This document shows positions 62,929 to 64,000 of a DNA stretch of 64,000 bases, piece by piece; position 1 is the stretch's first letter, and the number at the start of each line of letters is the position of its first letter. The stretch is from Bacteroidia bacterium (lineage in GTDB: Bacteria > Bacteroidota > Bacteroidia > B-17B0 > Aurantibacillaceae), in contig JAIOZA010000002.1 in assembly GCA_021740825.1 (NCBI GenBank), positions 103,454 through 167,453 on the forward strand, read 5' to 3'. A model generated the notes under the pieces. It was not told where the DNA came from, did no database searches, and saw only the letters and a list, made by a program, of their open reading frames with translations. The position numbers and the translations under genes were made by a program.

Positions 62929-63765
62929 TTAATTGCTTAAATGGTAAGAAATAATTGGTTTAAATAAATGATTAATTAATTTTTCAGTAGAACTTTTATG
63001 AAACAATCCACCCTTTCCATGCGTGCCAATGCAAATGATATCCATGTTTTGCATTTGGTTAAAATGAATCACGCCATTTTCAACATCACTATCATTTAAT
63101 ACATGTTTTTCGAAATTTGTTATCGTATTAATATTTGCAAATTCATCCATTTGAGCTAAGATAGCAGATTTATTTTCATCGTTCAAATTTTCAACTATTT
63201 GTAACAAATGTACTTTGGTATTAAATGCTTTTATGAGTTTATGCAACAATTCTAAATTTTGATTTTTAGGCGTTGAAAAATCGTGCACTAATAAAATATT
63301 TTCAATAATTAAATCAGACCGATCACACATTAAAGATAATAATGGTATGGTTGATTGACGAGCAATGATTTGAGTTTCGGAGCCAGATAATTTTTCTTTT
63401 AATCCCCAAGCCCCTTTTGTTCCCATAACTATTAAATCGAAATTATTTTCCTTTGAGTAGGAAACAATTTTATCTGTAAGCTTTCCTAAAACTAAATGAG
63501 TTTGTGTTTCACTACCATATGATACTTTTAAGTCATGAAATTTTCGTTCAATAATATCTTTTTGAGCATAAAGGTAATCTATGCTAATTTCTCCGCAAGT
63601 TTGAATATTACCTTGTTTATCCATCGTAACCGTATCGGGAACGCTTAACACATGTATAAAATGAATTTCTACAGGAATTTTTTCTTCCAGTTTTTTCACC
63701 ATCAGGTAAGCATATTCTGCTTGTACTGAAAAATTGGTTGGTATGAGTACTTTAAGTGATTCCAT
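62929..63765 (-). CDS. tandem universal stress protein
   Basis: This 278-residue protein has two Usp domains. The first (about 1-145) carries the ATP-binding signature GTKGAWGLKEKLSGSETQ; the second (about 150-278) carries the related GTHGKGGLFHKSSTEKL. Tandem Usp proteins bind ATP and are linked to stress or growth control. It sits within a sulfur operon, 4 bp after the rhodanese gene and 2 bp before the transporter pair. Its role there is unknown. Confidence 0.9.
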   Translation of the reverse strand: MESLKVLIPTNFSVQAEYAYLMVKKLEEKIPVEIHFIHVLSVPDTVTMDKQGNIQTCGEISIDYLYAQKDIIERKFHDLKVSYGSETQTHLVLGKLTDKIVSYSKENNFDLIVMGTKGAWGLKEKLSGSETQIIARQSTIPLLSLMCDRSDLIIENILLVHDFSTPKNQNLELLHKLIKAFNTKVHLLQIVENLNDENKSAILAQMDEFANINTITNFEKHVLNDSDVENGVIHFNQMQNMDIICIGTHGKGGLFHKSSTEKLINHLFKPIISYHLSN

Positions 63766-63769
63766 ACTT

Positions 63770-64000
63770 TTATTTATATTGATTTACATTTTGCCAACTT
63801 CCGCCATTGGTAACATTTTTTAATCCTTTTGATTGTAATGTTCTTAATGCCATTCCACTTCTGTTGCCACTGCGACAACATGTAATAATATGATTGTGAG
63901 ATTTTAATTTTTCAACACTAGTGCCTATTTGTTCTAATGGAATATTAATGGAGCCTTTCACATGACCTGTAGCAAATTCTGCTTTGCTTCTTACATCAAC
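63770..64000 (-). CDS. rhodanese-like sulfurtransferase, N-terminus beyond the window
   Basis: The frame runs off the right edge. It reads VDVRSKAEFATGHVKGSI, then NIPLEQIG and the active loop CCRSGNRSG, with the second cysteine as probable catalytic residue. The visible 76 residues form most of a single-domain rhodanese. A signal peptide, if any, lies outside. Rhodaneses move sulfane sulfur from thiosulfate or persulfides. It is upstream of all the other sulfur genes here, so it may be near the operon start. Confidence 0.88.
   Translation of the reverse strand, partial: VDVRSKAEFATGHVKGSINIPLEQIGTSVEKLKSHNHIITCCRSGNRSGMALRTLQSKGLKNVTNGGSWQNVNQYK

Overview
The window is an AT-rich chromosomal segment of a member of the Bacteroidota, most likely Flavobacteriia-like or a close relative. 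Evidence for this includes gliding-motility homologues (GldA, GldB), three or more proteins with a type IX secretion (T9SS) C-terminal sorting tail, the L28-L33-DUF4295 gene order, Bacteroidota-type barrel proteins (DUF6089, DUF5723) and promoters matching the Bacteroidota consensus TTTG-N19/20-TAnnTTTG. There is no rRNA, tRNA, CRISPR array, transposase or phage gene that I can recognise; most of the window is ordinary chromosomal coding sequence on both strands.

Layout. 0.1-10.7 kb: Tex, a SprT-like metalloprotein, GldB, a barrel protein, NadE, a small zinc-ribbon protein, a T9SS cargo, enolase, NAD kinase and a CBS protein (two NAD genes lie within 5 kb). 10.8-20.7 kb: proline dehydrogenase, the rpmB-rpmG-DUF4295 operon, a DEAD-box RNA helicase with a glycine/arginine-rich tail and a structured leader, an AddB-like nuclease, a DUF6089 barrel and a nitronate monooxygenase-like enzyme. 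20.9-25.4 kb: gldA followed by three catabolic-type enzymes on the same strand. 25.4-31.7 kb: a secreted M43 metalloprotease, a band-7 protein, a TPR protein, a PTPS/QueD enzyme, a VanX-like dipeptidase and a queuosine-precursor transporter. 31.9-32.9 kb: a SiaB/SiaC-type signalling pair. 33-36.7 kb: class I aldolase, AccD, ArgS. 36.8-47.7 kb: a sugar/asparagine-synthase/glycosyltransferase run ending in bioD, arginase, two ABC systems, a duplicated block with two tiny ORFs, and an M1 peptidase. 47.7-52 kb: a three-gene leftward surface operon (lipoprotein, DUF5723 barrel, T9SS cargo). 52-56.4 kb: a small membrane protein, two DUF1573 paralogues and ValS.

The most distinctive part is 56.5 kb to the right edge. 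Nine co-directional genes, with gaps of only 2-41 bp, encode a rhodanese (cut by the window edge), a tandem universal stress protein, two half-size YeeE/YedE sulfur transporters, a membrane-anchored TsdA-like dihaem cytochrome, a secreted DsrE-like protein, an OprD-like porin, a Tat-exported SoxB-like enzyme and a Crp/Fnr regulator with a cysteine cluster. Together they look like a thiosulfate/sulfane-sulfur uptake and oxidation operon. No SoxXA, SoxYZ or SoxCD gene is visible here.

Other points for follow-up are a likely structured 5' leader on the helicase mRNA with a near-perfect promoter, the SiaB/SiaC pair without its usual partners, an approximately 87-bp imperfect tandem duplication carrying two related peptide ORFs beside an ABC transporter, and several genes whose -7 box sits only 3-5 nt before the start codon, suggesting leaderless mRNAs. 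All functional calls come from reading motifs and context; no database search was run.
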